From JBJXFY01 sp046155815 (GTDB lineage: Bacteria > Verrucomicrobiota > Verrucomicrobiia > Limisphaerales > CAIMTB01), in the NCBI GenBank assembly GCA_046155815.1, contig JBJXFY010000146.1:1-31360 (forward strand): a stretch of DNA of 31,360 nucleotides. The letters run 5' to 3'. Below the pieces are notes generated by a model. That model did no database searches, had not been told where the DNA came from, and saw only the letters and a list, made by a program, of their open reading frames with translations. The first letter of the stretch is position 1, and the number at the start of each line of letters is the position of its first letter. Positions 6,926 to 14,192 of the stretch are shown piece by piece. Position numbers and translations under genes: made by a program.

Positions 6926-8203
6926 GTGTCACGGCTGCCTTACGAACTGCTGCTCGCGCTGCGCTACCTGCGGCCGAAGCGCACGTTCGTCTCCGCCATC
7001 ACCCTCATCGCCACCGTCGGCGTGATGCTGGGCGTGGCGGTGCTCATCGTGGTGATTGCGGTGATGACGGGCTTCTCGCATGACCTGCGCGAGGCGCTGC
7101 TCAGCGCCAAGGCCCACCTCCGCATCGAGGGCACGGAGGGCGCGCTCGCGGAATACGAGCCGGTGATGCAGGCCGCCGCCGGCCGGCCGCATGTGCGGGG
7201 CGTGGCGCCGTTCGTCCTCGGCCCGATCCTGCTCGAACACCGCGGCGCCGACGGCGCGCAGAAGGTCTGGGCGCCGTTCGTCCGCGGGCTCGATCCGGAG
7301 CACGCCGCGGACGTGGGCCGGCTGCTCACCCGCGTGACCGCGGGCACCAACGCCCTGCGCGGCGCCGGGCTGCTCCTCGGGCGCGAGCTCGCGTACAACC
7401 TCCGCGTCCGCCCCGGCGACACCGTGAACATCCTCCCTCCCTCCCTGGTGGCGAAGATGGCGCGCGACCGCGGCACGAACGGCGGGCCGGAGGAGGCCTA
7501 TCTGCCGACGGAGTTCGAGGTGCGCGGCGTGTTTGACACGGGCTTCTACGAGTACGACGCCACGGTCGTCGTGGTCTCGCTGCGCCGCGCGCAGGAGCTT
7601 TACGGCCTGGGCGACGACGTTCACGGGCTGCTGGTAATGCTGGACGATCCCTTCCTCGCCGAGCCGGTGCGCCGCGACCTGCTCCAGCAGCTTGGCCCCG
7701 GCTTCCGCATCACGACGTGGATGGAGGAGAATTCCCACCTGCTCGACGCCGTGGCGGTCGAGAAGAACGTCATGTTCATCGTGCTGTTCTTCATCATGAT
7801 CGTCGCGGCCTTCGGCATCACCAGCACGCTGATCACGTTCGTGGTCCAGAAGACGCGGGAGATCGGCATCTTGAAGGCGCTGGGCGCGACACGGTGGCAG
7901 GTCTCGGTGCTGTTCCTCGGGCAGAGCCTCGCGGTCGGCGTGATCGGCGTGGTGCTGGGGCTGGGGCTGGGGCTGCTGGCGGTGCGCTTCCGCAACGAGT
8001 TCCTCGCCTTCATGCGGCGGACCACCGGCCTCGAGCTGTTTCCCGCCGAGATCTACGGTTTCCGCGAGCTGCCGGCGCTTGTGGAGCCGCGCGACGTGCT
8101 GCTCATCTGCGGCAGCGCGCTGGTCGCGTGTCTGGTGGCGGGCGTGCTGCCGGCGTGGCACGCCGGCCGACTGCAGCCCGTGGAGGCCCTGCGCCATGAG
8201 TGA
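6926..8203 (+). CDS. lolC: LolC/LolE-family lipoprotein-releasing ABC permease
   Basis: The 425-aa inner-membrane subunit belongs to the complex that extracts outer-membrane lipoproteins from the inner membrane and hands them to LolA. The topology matches the family: one N-terminal segment (about 25-47), a large periplasmic MacB-like domain (about 50-280), then three segments (about 282-307, 328-354 and 391-412). Family motifs are LALRYLRPKR at the start, QKTREIGILKALGAT (the cytoplasmic coupling helix that meets the ATPase) and the C-terminal LQPVEALRHE. GTG 6926 is chosen because VSRLPYELLLALRYL matches the family start; the frame extends to 6830 but without similarity. The last 8 nt overlap the ATPase gene, so the two are co-translated. 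Only one permease gene is present, so it probably acts as a homodimer like LolF, or a partner lies elsewhere. Confidence 0.92.
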   Translation: MSRLPYELLLALRYLRPKRTFVSAITLIATVGVMLGVAVLIVVIAVMTGFSHDLREALLSAKAHLRIEGTEGALAEYEPVMQAAAGRPHVRGVAPFVLGPILLEHRGADGAQKVWAPFVRGLDPEHAADVGRLLTRVTAGTNALRGAGLLLGRELAYNLRVRPGDTVNILPPSLVAKMARDRGTNGGPEEAYLPTEFEVRGVFDTGFYEYDATVVVVSLRRAQELYGLGDDVHGLLVMLDDPFLAEPVRRDLLQQLGPGFRITTWMEENSHLLDAVAVEKNVMFIVLFFIMIVAAFGITSTLITFVVQKTREIGILKALGATRWQVSVLFLGQSLAVGVIGVVLGLGLGLLAVRFRNEFLAFMRRTTGLELFPAEIYGFRELPALVEPRDVLLICGSALVACLVAGVLPAWHAGRLQPVEALRHE

Positions 8204-8888
8204 CGCGCCGCCCGCCGCGCCCGTGCTCCGGGCCGCCGACCTCGGCAAGACCTACCGCCTCGGCCGCCGCGAGCTGGCCGTGCTGCGCGGCGTGTCGCTC
8301 GATGTGGCGGCCGGAGAGTTCGTCGCGCTGCGAGGCGCCTCCGGTGCGGGCAAGAGCACCTTGCTTCACCTGCTCGGCGGTCTCGACGTGCCGTCGTCCG
8401 GCGAGGTCACCCTGCTGGGCGAGCGCCTGGGAGAGCTGCCGCCGGCAGCGCTGGCGCGGCTGCGCAACCGTTCCGTGGGCTTCGTCTTCCAAGCGTACCA
8501 CCTGCTGCCGGAATTCGATGCGGTCGAGAACGTCGCCCTGCCTGCGCGCATGGACCGGCGGCCCGCCGCCGCCTCGGCCGCCCAGGCCCGCGAACTGCTC
8601 GCTCGCGTCGGCCTTGCGGACCGGCTTGACCACCGGCCCGCCGAGCTGTCCGGCGGCGAGCAGCAGCGTGTGGCGATCGCCCGCGCGCTCGTGAACCGGC
8701 CCGGCATCCTGCTCGCCGACGAGCCGACCGGGAACCTCGATTCCCGCTCCGGTGACGCCATCCTCGATCTGCTCGCCGAACTCCAGGCGGAGCAGGACCT
8801 GACCCTCATCATCGCCACGCATGACGCGCGGGTGGCCGCCCGGGCGCGACGGACGCTTCAGCTCGAGGACGGGCTGCTTGTGGGTTGA
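8196..8888 (+). CDS. lolD: LolD-family ABC transporter ATPase
   Basis: The 230-aa ATPase drives lipoprotein release together with the permease encoded immediately upstream. Its ATG (8196) overlaps the permease stop by 8 nt. Motifs in order are Walker A GASGAGKST (47-55), the Q-loop Gln99 in FVFQAYHLLPEFDAVENV (typical of the LolD/MacB/FtsE group), signature LSGGEQQRVAIARAL (151-165), Walker B ILLADEPTGNLD (171-182) and the switch His209 in IATHD. Length and the "HLLPEFDAVENV" segment fit LolD better than MacB, and the partner has four rather than ten membrane segments. No Shine-Dalgarno sequence precedes it; translation is probably coupled. The stop at 8888 is followed by 189 bp without a gene before ilvE. 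Confidence 0.93.
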   Translation: MSDAPPAAPVLRAADLGKTYRLGRRELAVLRGVSLDVAAGEFVALRGASGAGKSTLLHLLGGLDVPSSGEVTLLGERLGELPPAALARLRNRSVGFVFQAYHLLPEFDAVENVALPARMDRRPAAASAAQARELLARVGLADRLDHRPAELSGGEQQRVAIARALVNRPGILLADEPTGNLDSRSGDAILDLLAELQAEQDLTLIIATHDARVAARARRTLQLEDGLLVG

Positions 8889-8931
8889 AGTGGCGGTGCG
8901 GGTGTGGCTTCCGGCCCCGAACCCCCGGCGC

Positions 8932-9013
8932 CGGAACCCGTTCCGCGAGCCCTTGCCGCCCGCCCCGAATCCTGTGCGCCGCCTGGAGCTTGGAGCCCGG
9001 AACTTGGAACACG
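8932..9013. repeat. Short palindrome and GGAGCTTGGA/GGAACTTGGA-type repeats between lolD and ilvE
   Basis: 8932-8945 is CGGAAC-CC-GTTCCG, a near-perfect palindrome. At about 8985-9009 the sequence consists of imperfect copies of a GGA(G/A)CTTGGA(G/A)C unit (GGAGCTTGGAGC, then GGAACTTGGAAC). A related fragment, GGGAACTGGAGC, occurs near 1279-1290. The remainder of the 189-bp gap contains the ilvE promoter and nothing else I can assign. Confidence 0.45.
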
Positions 9014-9033
9014 GATTTTCCCCCTCCCCCTCC

Positions 9034-9063
9034 TTGCCGCGCCCGCCGCCCTGCGCGTAGCCT
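9034..9063 (+). promoter_or_regulatory. Predicted promoter of ilvE
   Basis: TTGCCG (9034-9039), an 18-nt spacer and TAGCCT (9058-9063) are followed by the ATG at 9078 after 14 nt. The expected leader is only about 7 nt, too short for a Shine-Dalgarno interaction. Confidence 0.5.
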
Positions 9064-9077
9064 GACCGGCCACTCGC

Positions 9078-9950
9078 ATGAAGGTTTTCATAGACGGCCG
9101 GTTCCACGACGAGGCGAAGGCGAAGATCTCGGTCTTCGACCACGGGCTGCTGTACGGCGACGGCGTGTTCGAGGGCATCCGCGCCTACAACGGGCGCGTG
9201 TTCAAGCTGGCCGAGCACATTGACCGCCTTTTCTGCTCCGCCAAGGCGATCCTGCTCACGATCCCCATGTGCCATCAGGACCTGTGCGACGCGGTGGTGG
9301 ACACCTGCCGGCGGAACAAGCTCCGCGACGGCTACGTCCGGCTGCTCGTCACGCGCGGCGTGGGCACGCTCGGCCTGGACCCGCGCCGCTGCGAGCGCGC
9401 CTCGGTCATCATCATCGCCGGGACCATCCAGCTCTACCCGAAGGAGCACTACGAGCAGGGCCTGACCATTGTCACCGTGCCCACCACGCGGAACCTGCAC
9501 AACGCGGTCAACCCGGCCATCAAGTCGCTGAACTACCTCAACAACATCCTCGCCAAGATCGAGGCGAACAACGCCGGCTGCGAGGAGGCCATCATGCTCA
9601 ACGCCGAGGGCTTCGTGGCCGAGTGCACGGGCGACAACCTTTTCATCGTGAAGCAGGGCCGGCTGTACACCCCACCCCTCTCGGCCGGCGCGCTCTACGG
9701 CATCACCCGCGCCACCGTGATCGAGCTGGCCGAGGCCGCCGGCCTGCCCGTGGCCGAGGCCAACCTCACCCGCTACGACGTCTTCAACGCCGACGAATGC
9801 TTCCTCACCGGCACCGGGGCGGAGCTCGTGCCGGTGGTGAAGCTGGACGGCCGCGTGATCGGCACCGGCCGGCCCGGCCCGGTCACTCGCGACCTGGTCA
9901 AGGCCTACCACACCCTCACCAACGCCAGCGGAACGCCGATCGAGGACTGA
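9078..9950 (+). CDS. ilvE: Branched-chain amino acid aminotransferase (class IV, PLP)
   Basis: The 290-aa cytoplasmic enzyme transfers the amino group between glutamate and the 2-oxo acids of Leu, Ile and Val, the last step of their synthesis. The fold-type IV hallmarks are all visible: SVFDHGLLYGDGVFEGIRAYNG (18-39), the PLP-forming Lys149 in NPAIKSLNYLNN, EEAIMLNAEGFVAECTGDNLF (169-188, with Glu182 facing the cofactor) and ADECFLTGTGAELVPV (238-253). Length is normal for bacterial BCAT. D-amino acid transaminase and 4-amino-4-deoxychorismate lyase share the fold, but the EGIRAYNG and IKSLNYLNN wording favours BCAT. It is a single-gene unit with its own promoter. The citramalate synthase at 27101 acts earlier in the same isoleucine pathway. 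Confidence 0.9.
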   Translation: MKVFIDGRFHDEAKAKISVFDHGLLYGDGVFEGIRAYNGRVFKLAEHIDRLFCSAKAILLTIPMCHQDLCDAVVDTCRRNKLRDGYVRLLVTRGVGTLGLDPRRCERASVIIIAGTIQLYPKEHYEQGLTIVTVPTTRNLHNAVNPAIKSLNYLNNILAKIEANNAGCEEAIMLNAEGFVAECTGDNLFIVKQGRLYTPPLSAGALYGITRATVIELAEAAGLPVAEANLTRYDVFNADECFLTGTGAELVPVVKLDGRVIGTGRPGPVTRDLVKAYHTLTNASGTPIED

Positions 9951-9997
9951 GCCGCACCGCGTCGCCATGGATACCAGGATGGTGGCGGGGGAGCGGC

Positions 9998-10231
9998 ATG
10001 GCGTGGATGGCCTCCTCCCGGCTGCCTACGTTCCCCGGCAACGGCCATCCGCTGCCGGGTGTGCAGGAGGAATCAGCCCAGTTTCACCTGACTTGGATCG
10101 TTGAGGAGGTGTCCCGGACGCTGAACCTCTGCGAGGCGGGTGCAAAGGAGAAGGGCTTCTCCGATCCGGCCAACTTCACCCGGGATGGCCTGCTTGAAGT
10201 TCTGCGGGCTGGGGACGCGAAGAGCCGGTGA
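9998..10231 (+). CDS. Possible small hypothetical protein (77 aa)
   Basis: An ATG at 9998 opens 77 codons ending at TGA 10231. I recognise no family. The second half (EESAQFHLTWIVEEVSRTLN...FTRDGLLEVLRAGDAKSR) reads like a soluble, partly helical protein rather than random high-GC translation. Third-position GC is lower than in neighbouring genes, however, and no promoter or ribosome binding site is evident. It lies in the 439-bp interval between ilvE and the GspE gene. It could be a genuine small gene, a gene remnant, or chance. Confidence 0.3.
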   Translation: MAWMASSRLPTFPGNGHPLPGVQEESAQFHLTWIVEEVSRTLNLCEAGAKEKGFSDPANFTRDGLLEVLRAGDAKSR

Positions 10232-10265
10232 AGGGTGCCAAGGCGAGGTGGCGGTGCCGCCCGCC

Positions 10266-10290
10266 GCCGGGGCAGGGGCCTGCCCCCGGC
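10266..10290. repeat. GC-rich hairpin in the ilvE-gspE interval
   Basis: GCCGGGGCAGG (10266-10276) can pair with CCTGCCCCCGGC (10279-10290): 11 base pairs with one bulged C and a very tight loop. No T-run follows on either strand, so it is not a canonical intrinsic terminator. The remaining sequence from here to 10389 shows no clear promoter of the window's usual type. Confidence 0.4.
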
Positions 10291-10389
10291 GCGGCGGCCT
10301 GAGTCCGCCTGCAGGGCGGGCCGCAGTTCGCCCGCAACTTTCCGCGCTGGCGCTTGTTGCTCCATCCGGCAGCTTGCCCGCCCATTCGC

Positions 10390-12126
10390 ATGGCTTTTCG
10401 CCCGCTCCAGGACGTGTTCGTGTCCGCCGGCCTCGCCGCCTCGCCCGGCGAGTTTGCCGACCGCGCCAAGGCGTGGCGCACCGCGCGGGAGGCGGGCGGC
10501 GCGGAGTCGCTGGTCACCTTCTCCGGACGCGAGGCCGGGCTGTCCGAGGAGCAGTCGCTCCAGCGCCTCGCCCCCGTGCTCGGCCTCGACTACCTCGACC
10601 TGCCCAAGACCGCCGTGCCCGCCGAGGTCCGCAAGCGCATCTCCACGAAGGTCGCCTTCCAGCACTCGGTGCTGCCGGTGAAAGTCGAGGAGGACCGGCT
10701 GCAGCTCGCGGTGAGCGATCCCTTCGACGCCGCGATGCTCAACGCGGTGGAGTTCGACGCGCAGGGACCGGTGGTGCTGGCCCTCGCGCCGCGCCCCGAG
10801 ATCGAGAAGGCGCTGAAGAAGTACTACGGCGTGGGCGCCGAGACGCTCGATGAAATCGCCGAGGACGAGCCGCTGGACCTCGACCTGCCCGGCGACAAGG
10901 AGATCACCGAGGGCGACCAGGACGCCTCGGTCATCAAGTTCGTGAACCAGATCGTCTGGGAGGCCTTCAAGGACCGCGCCACGGACATCCACTTCGAACC
11001 CGCGGAGGACGAGCTGCGCATCCGCTACCGCATTGACGGCATCCTGCACCAGGCGCCGATGCCGCCTCAGCTCAAGCGTTACCAGGCCGCCCTGATCTCT
11101 CGCGTGAAGGTGATGGCCGGCATGAACATCGCCGAGAAGCGCCTGCCGCAGGACGGCCGCATCAACGTCCGCATCAAGGGCGAGGAGATTGACATCCGCG
11201 TCTCGACCGTGCCGACGGTGTACGGCGAGTCGGTCTCCCTCCGCCTGCTCACGCGCGGCAAGATCTTCTTCGGCCTCGACAAGCTCGGCTTCGCCACCGA
11301 CGAGGACTCCGCCATCCGCGACATCATCGTCAAGCCGCACGGCATCATGCTCGTGACCGGCCCGACCGGCTCCGGCAAGTCCACCACGCTCTACGCCTTC
11401 CTCAGCACGATCAATTCCGTCCACAAGCGCATCATCACCATCGAGGAGCCCGTCGAGTACGAGCTGAAGGGCATCAACCAGATCGCCGTCCGGCCGGAGA
11501 TCGGCCTCACCTTCGCCGTGGGCCTGCGCCACATCCTGCGCCAGGACCCCAACGTCGTGATGGTCGGCGAGATCCGCGACATGGAGACGGCGGAGATCGC
11601 CATCCGCGCCGCGCTCACCGGCCACCTGGTCTTCAGCACCCTGCACACGAACGACGCCCCGAGCGCCTTCACCCGGCTCATTGACCTGGGCATCGAGCCG
11701 TTCCTCGTCGCTTCCTCCGTTGAGGCCGTGATGGCCCAGCGTCTCGTGCGCACCATCTGCCCGCACTGCAAGGCGCCACAGAACGTAGACGAGGCCTACC
11801 TCCGCCGCGTGGGCTTCCCGGAGGCGGACATCGCCGCCGCGCAGCTCTGGAAGGGCACTGGCTGCGAGAAGTGCCGCGAAATGGGCTATCAGGGACGCAC
11901 CGGCATCCACGAGCTGATGCTGGTCACCGAGACGATCCGCCCGCTGGTGATGAACCGTGCCCCCGCCTCGACGCTCGCCGCCCGCGCCATCGAGAACGGC
12001 ATGCGCTCCCTCCGCCACGATGGTTGGCGCAAGGTGAAGTCCGGCGTCACCACGCTCGAGGAAGTCCTCCGCGTCACCCAGATCGAGGAGCTGCGCACCG
12101 CCCTCGTCGCCAGCGACTCACACTGA
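10390..12126 (+). CDS. gspE: GspE/PilB-type secretion and pilus-assembly ATPase
   Basis: The 578-aa cytoplasmic hexameric ATPase powers pseudopilus extension in type II secretion or type IV pili. Residues about 50-150 form the MshEN-type N-terminal domain that binds the inner-membrane platform. Then come FEPAEDELRIRYRIDG (N2 domain), Walker A GPTGSGKST (324-332), Asp box TIEEPVEYEL (350-359), Walker B VVMVGEIRD (389-397) and His box HLVFSTLHTNDA (412-423). A tetracysteine zinc site is formed by Cys457, Cys460, Cys492 and Cys495, as in GspE/PilB and unlike the PilT retraction ATPases. ATG 10390 (MAFRPLQDV) is preferred to a start 12 codons upstream. It heads a unit with the GspL-like, GspM-like and secretin genes. 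No platform gene (gspF/pilC) or prepilin peptidase gene is in the window, so T2SS versus pilus cannot be decided from this gene alone. Confidence 0.92.
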   Translation: MAFRPLQDVFVSAGLAASPGEFADRAKAWRTAREAGGAESLVTFSGREAGLSEEQSLQRLAPVLGLDYLDLPKTAVPAEVRKRISTKVAFQHSVLPVKVEEDRLQLAVSDPFDAAMLNAVEFDAQGPVVLALAPRPEIEKALKKYYGVGAETLDEIAEDEPLDLDLPGDKEITEGDQDASVIKFVNQIVWEAFKDRATDIHFEPAEDELRIRYRIDGILHQAPMPPQLKRYQAALISRVKVMAGMNIAEKRLPQDGRINVRIKGEEIDIRVSTVPTVYGESVSLRLLTRGKIFFGLDKLGFATDEDSAIRDIIVKPHGIMLVTGPTGSGKSTTLYAFLSTINSVHKRIITIEEPVEYELKGINQIAVRPEIGLTFAVGLRHILRQDPNVVMVGEIRDMETAEIAIRAALTGHLVFSTLHTNDAPSAFTRLIDLGIEPFLVASSVEAVMAQRLVRTICPHCKAPQNVDEAYLRRVGFPEADIAAAQLWKGTGCEKCREMGYQGRTGIHELMLVTETIRPLVMNRAPASTLAARAIENGMRSLRHDGWRKVKSGVTTLEEVLRVTQIEELRTALVASDSH

Positions 12127-12133
12127 CGTCCGC

Positions 12134-13531
12134 ATGGCACGCCAGCCTCGTCCGCCGCGCTACCAGGCCTGCCAGGTGCTCCAACCCGGCCCCGCCCTCA
12201 CGCGCCTCGAGTCCTTCTCCGTGTCCGGCGGCGGCGTGAAGCCCGGTCCGGTCGCGGACATCCCGGCCGAGCAGCCGCTGCCCGCCGCCAGCGTGCGCCG
12301 AAGCTGGCCCGAGCTGCTCCGCCCCCGCCTCGACATTGCCTGGCTTCCGCCCGCCCGCGCCTTCCTCCGCGTCGTCACCGTTCCGACGAACGATCCCGCG
12401 GAGATTCCCGCGATGCTCGAGCTCCAGCTCGAGAAGCTCACGCCGCTGCCCGTCGCGCAGGTCGTGTGGAGCTTTGAAGTCCTGCCCGCCGCCGCGGCCG
12501 GCCACGAGACGACCGTCGTGCTGGTTGTTTGCGAACGCTCCGCCGTCGAGGCGTACCTCGGGGCGCTCGAACAGCGCGGCTTCATCGCCGACCGCCTCGA
12601 GCTGCCCGCCCTGCACCGGCTCGTCACCACGCCGATGATGGAGCCGGGCGTGTACCTCTACCCGGTCGCGGGCGGCCTGGAGCGCGCCTGCCTGACCGCA
12701 TGGTCCGCGGGCGGGCGGCTGCAGCACGTTGCGTTGCTACGCCTGCCGGCCGGCCCGGCCTGGCCCGCTGCATTGGCCGCCGAACTCAACACCGTCGCCT
12801 GGTCCGGCGAACTCGAGGGTTGGATGGCCGGACCGCAGACGCTGCACCTCGTGGGCGGCGGGGAGGATGCCGCCGCATGGCGCGCCGCTTTGGAGGGGCA
12901 GTTCCCCGGCCAGGTGCGCGCGACCGCGTCCCTCGCGGGCGGTGAGCTGGCCGCGCTGGCTGCGCGGCGCGCCACCGTCGGCGAATCGCGCGTCAACCTG
13001 CTCCCCCCCGAGTTCGCCCGCCGCTACCGCCAGCAGTTCGTGGACAGCCTGGGGATGAGTGGCCTTGGCGGCGCGATCGTGATCTATCTGGTCGGCGTGC
13101 TGCTCTACTTCGGCGTGCTCGAGCTGCAGAAGCACCGCCTCAACCGCGTGTCCGACGAGCTGGCCCTCGTCACGCCCGCCTACACCAACGCCCTGCGCGC
13201 CCGGGCCAACCTCAAGGTGCTGCAGGACCAGCTCGCCCTCCGCTTCGCCGCGCTCGAGTCCTGGCGCGCCGCCATCGAGGCGCTGCCCGCCGAGCTGACC
13301 TTGAACAACTTCACCCTCGGCAACGGCCAGAAGCTCACCCTGGCCGGCAGCGGCCCCGGCGACGCCGTGCAGCGGGTCACCGAGTTCAGCCAGGAACTCC
13401 GCCAGAAGCAGTTCAACGGGACCAACCTTTTCGCCGAGGTCCGCGTCGGCAGCTCCGCCATCCGCGGCGCCGGCCCGGCCGCCACCCTCACCTGGTCCGT
13501 CGAGGCCGACCTCCGCCGCCTCGAACCCTGA
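12134..13531 (+). CDS. GspL-like / PilM-PilN-like inner-membrane assembly protein
   Basis: The 465-aa bitopic protein probably links the secretion ATPase to the periplasmic parts of the machine. Residues 1-300 form a cytoplasmic domain with the divergent actin-like look of PilM/GspL (VVTVPTNDPAEIPAMLELQLEKLTPLP, then a CERSAVEAYLGALEQRGF segment). Clear nucleotide-binding motifs are not visible. SRVNLLPPEFARRYRQQ at about 285-301 is the PilN-type N-terminal signature. One membrane helix follows (about 308-331), then a coiled-coil stretch (about 332-375) and a ferredoxin-like PilN domain to the C-terminus. It therefore reads as PilM and PilN in one chain, which is the GspL arrangement. The start is 7 nt after the gspE stop, and the gspM-like gene begins 1 nt after this stop. 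Confidence 0.82.
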   Translation: MARQPRPPRYQACQVLQPGPALTRLESFSVSGGGVKPGPVADIPAEQPLPAASVRRSWPELLRPRLDIAWLPPARAFLRVVTVPTNDPAEIPAMLELQLEKLTPLPVAQVVWSFEVLPAAAAGHETTVVLVVCERSAVEAYLGALEQRGFIADRLELPALHRLVTTPMMEPGVYLYPVAGGLERACLTAWSAGGRLQHVALLRLPAGPAWPAALAAELNTVAWSGELEGWMAGPQTLHLVGGGEDAAAWRAALEGQFPGQVRATASLAGGELAALAARRATVGESRVNLLPPEFARRYRQQFVDSLGMSGLGGAIVIYLVGVLLYFGVLELQKHRLNRVSDELALVTPAYTNALRARANLKVLQDQLALRFAALESWRAAIEALPAELTLNNFTLGNGQKLTLAGSGPGDAVQRVTEFSQELRQKQFNGTNLFAEVRVGSSAIRGAGPAATLTWSVEADLRRLEP

Positions 13532-13532
13532 C

Positions 13533-14192
13533 ATGCGCGACCCGCTCCAGCGACTGAACCTCTCGCCCGGCGAGCGCCGCCTCGTCATGGGCATCGTCAT
13601 CGTCACCTTCCTCGTCCTCAACTACTGGCTCGTCTGGCCGCGCTTCGGCGAGTGGGCGCAGCTCCGCGACCAGCTCGACGCCGCCCGCCGCAAGCTCGAC
13701 ACCCAGCGCCGCGAGGCCGAGCGGCTCGACGTGCATCTGGCCACGCTGCGGAAGCTCGAGGGCGAGGGCGGCGCCGTGCCCCGGGGCGAGGAAGCCACGG
13801 CCTTCCTTACCAGCATCCAGGGGCTGACGCGCGGGCGGAGCTTCCCCGTTTACAGCTGGGGCAACGTCGCCACGCCACGCACGGGCACCGGTGCCACCAA
13901 CCTGTTCTTTGAGGAACGCACCCTGACCATCCGCGCCACGCCGGACGAGCAGGCCCTCGTGGACTTCCTCCACCTCCTCAGCACCACCAACTCCGCTTTC
14001 CGCGTCCGCGAGCTCACCCTCCGTCCCGGCGCGAATGACCCGCGCTCCGGCGGCCCCACCAACCTTGACGCCGTCATCACCATTGTCGCCAGCTACCAGA
14101 AGGCCCGCCCCATGCCGGCCACCTCCGGGCGTACCAATGCAGCCCCTGCCGCCGCCACCAATCTCGCCGCCCACACCGCCCGCCCCCAATGA
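13533..14192 (+). CDS. GspM/PilO-like inner-membrane assembly protein
   Basis: The 219-aa bitopic protein is expected to pair with the GspL-like partner encoded just upstream. A short cytoplasmic tail (MRDPLQRLNLSPGERRLVMG) leads into one membrane helix at about 18-36. A coiled coil (about 42-75: LRDQLDAARRKLDTQRREAERLDVHLATLRKL) and a ferredoxin-like periplasmic domain to about residue 190 follow. The last 25 residues are a low-complexity Ala/Thr/Asn tail. This order (helix, coiled coil, small alpha/beta domain) is that of GspM and PilO; sequence identity in these families is low, so the name rests on topology and gene order. Its last four bases (ATGA) contain the start of the secretin gene, indicating translational coupling. 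Confidence 0.78.
   Translation: MRDPLQRLNLSPGERRLVMGIVIVTFLVLNYWLVWPRFGEWAQLRDQLDAARRKLDTQRREAERLDVHLATLRKLEGEGGAVPRGEEATAFLTSIQGLTRGRSFPVYSWGNVATPRTGTGATNLFFEERTLTIRATPDEQALVDFLHLLSTTNSAFRVRELTLRPGANDPRSGGPTNLDAVITIVASYQKARPMPATSGRTNAAPAAATNLAAHTARPQ

Noticed and set aside
6929..8248. 439-codon minus-strand open frame opposite lolC
   Set aside because: It is His/Gln/Arg-rich shadow translation; the opposite strand has full LolC topology and motifs.
8103..9968. 621-codon minus-strand open frame opposite lolD and ilvE
   Set aside because: It spans two well-supported plus-strand genes and their promoter, and its product resembles no family.
10084..12018. 644-codon minus-strand open frame opposite gspE
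   Set aside because: Its sequence is repetitive Asp/Leu/Val/Gly-rich with no motif, and the plus strand carries an unmistakable GspE.
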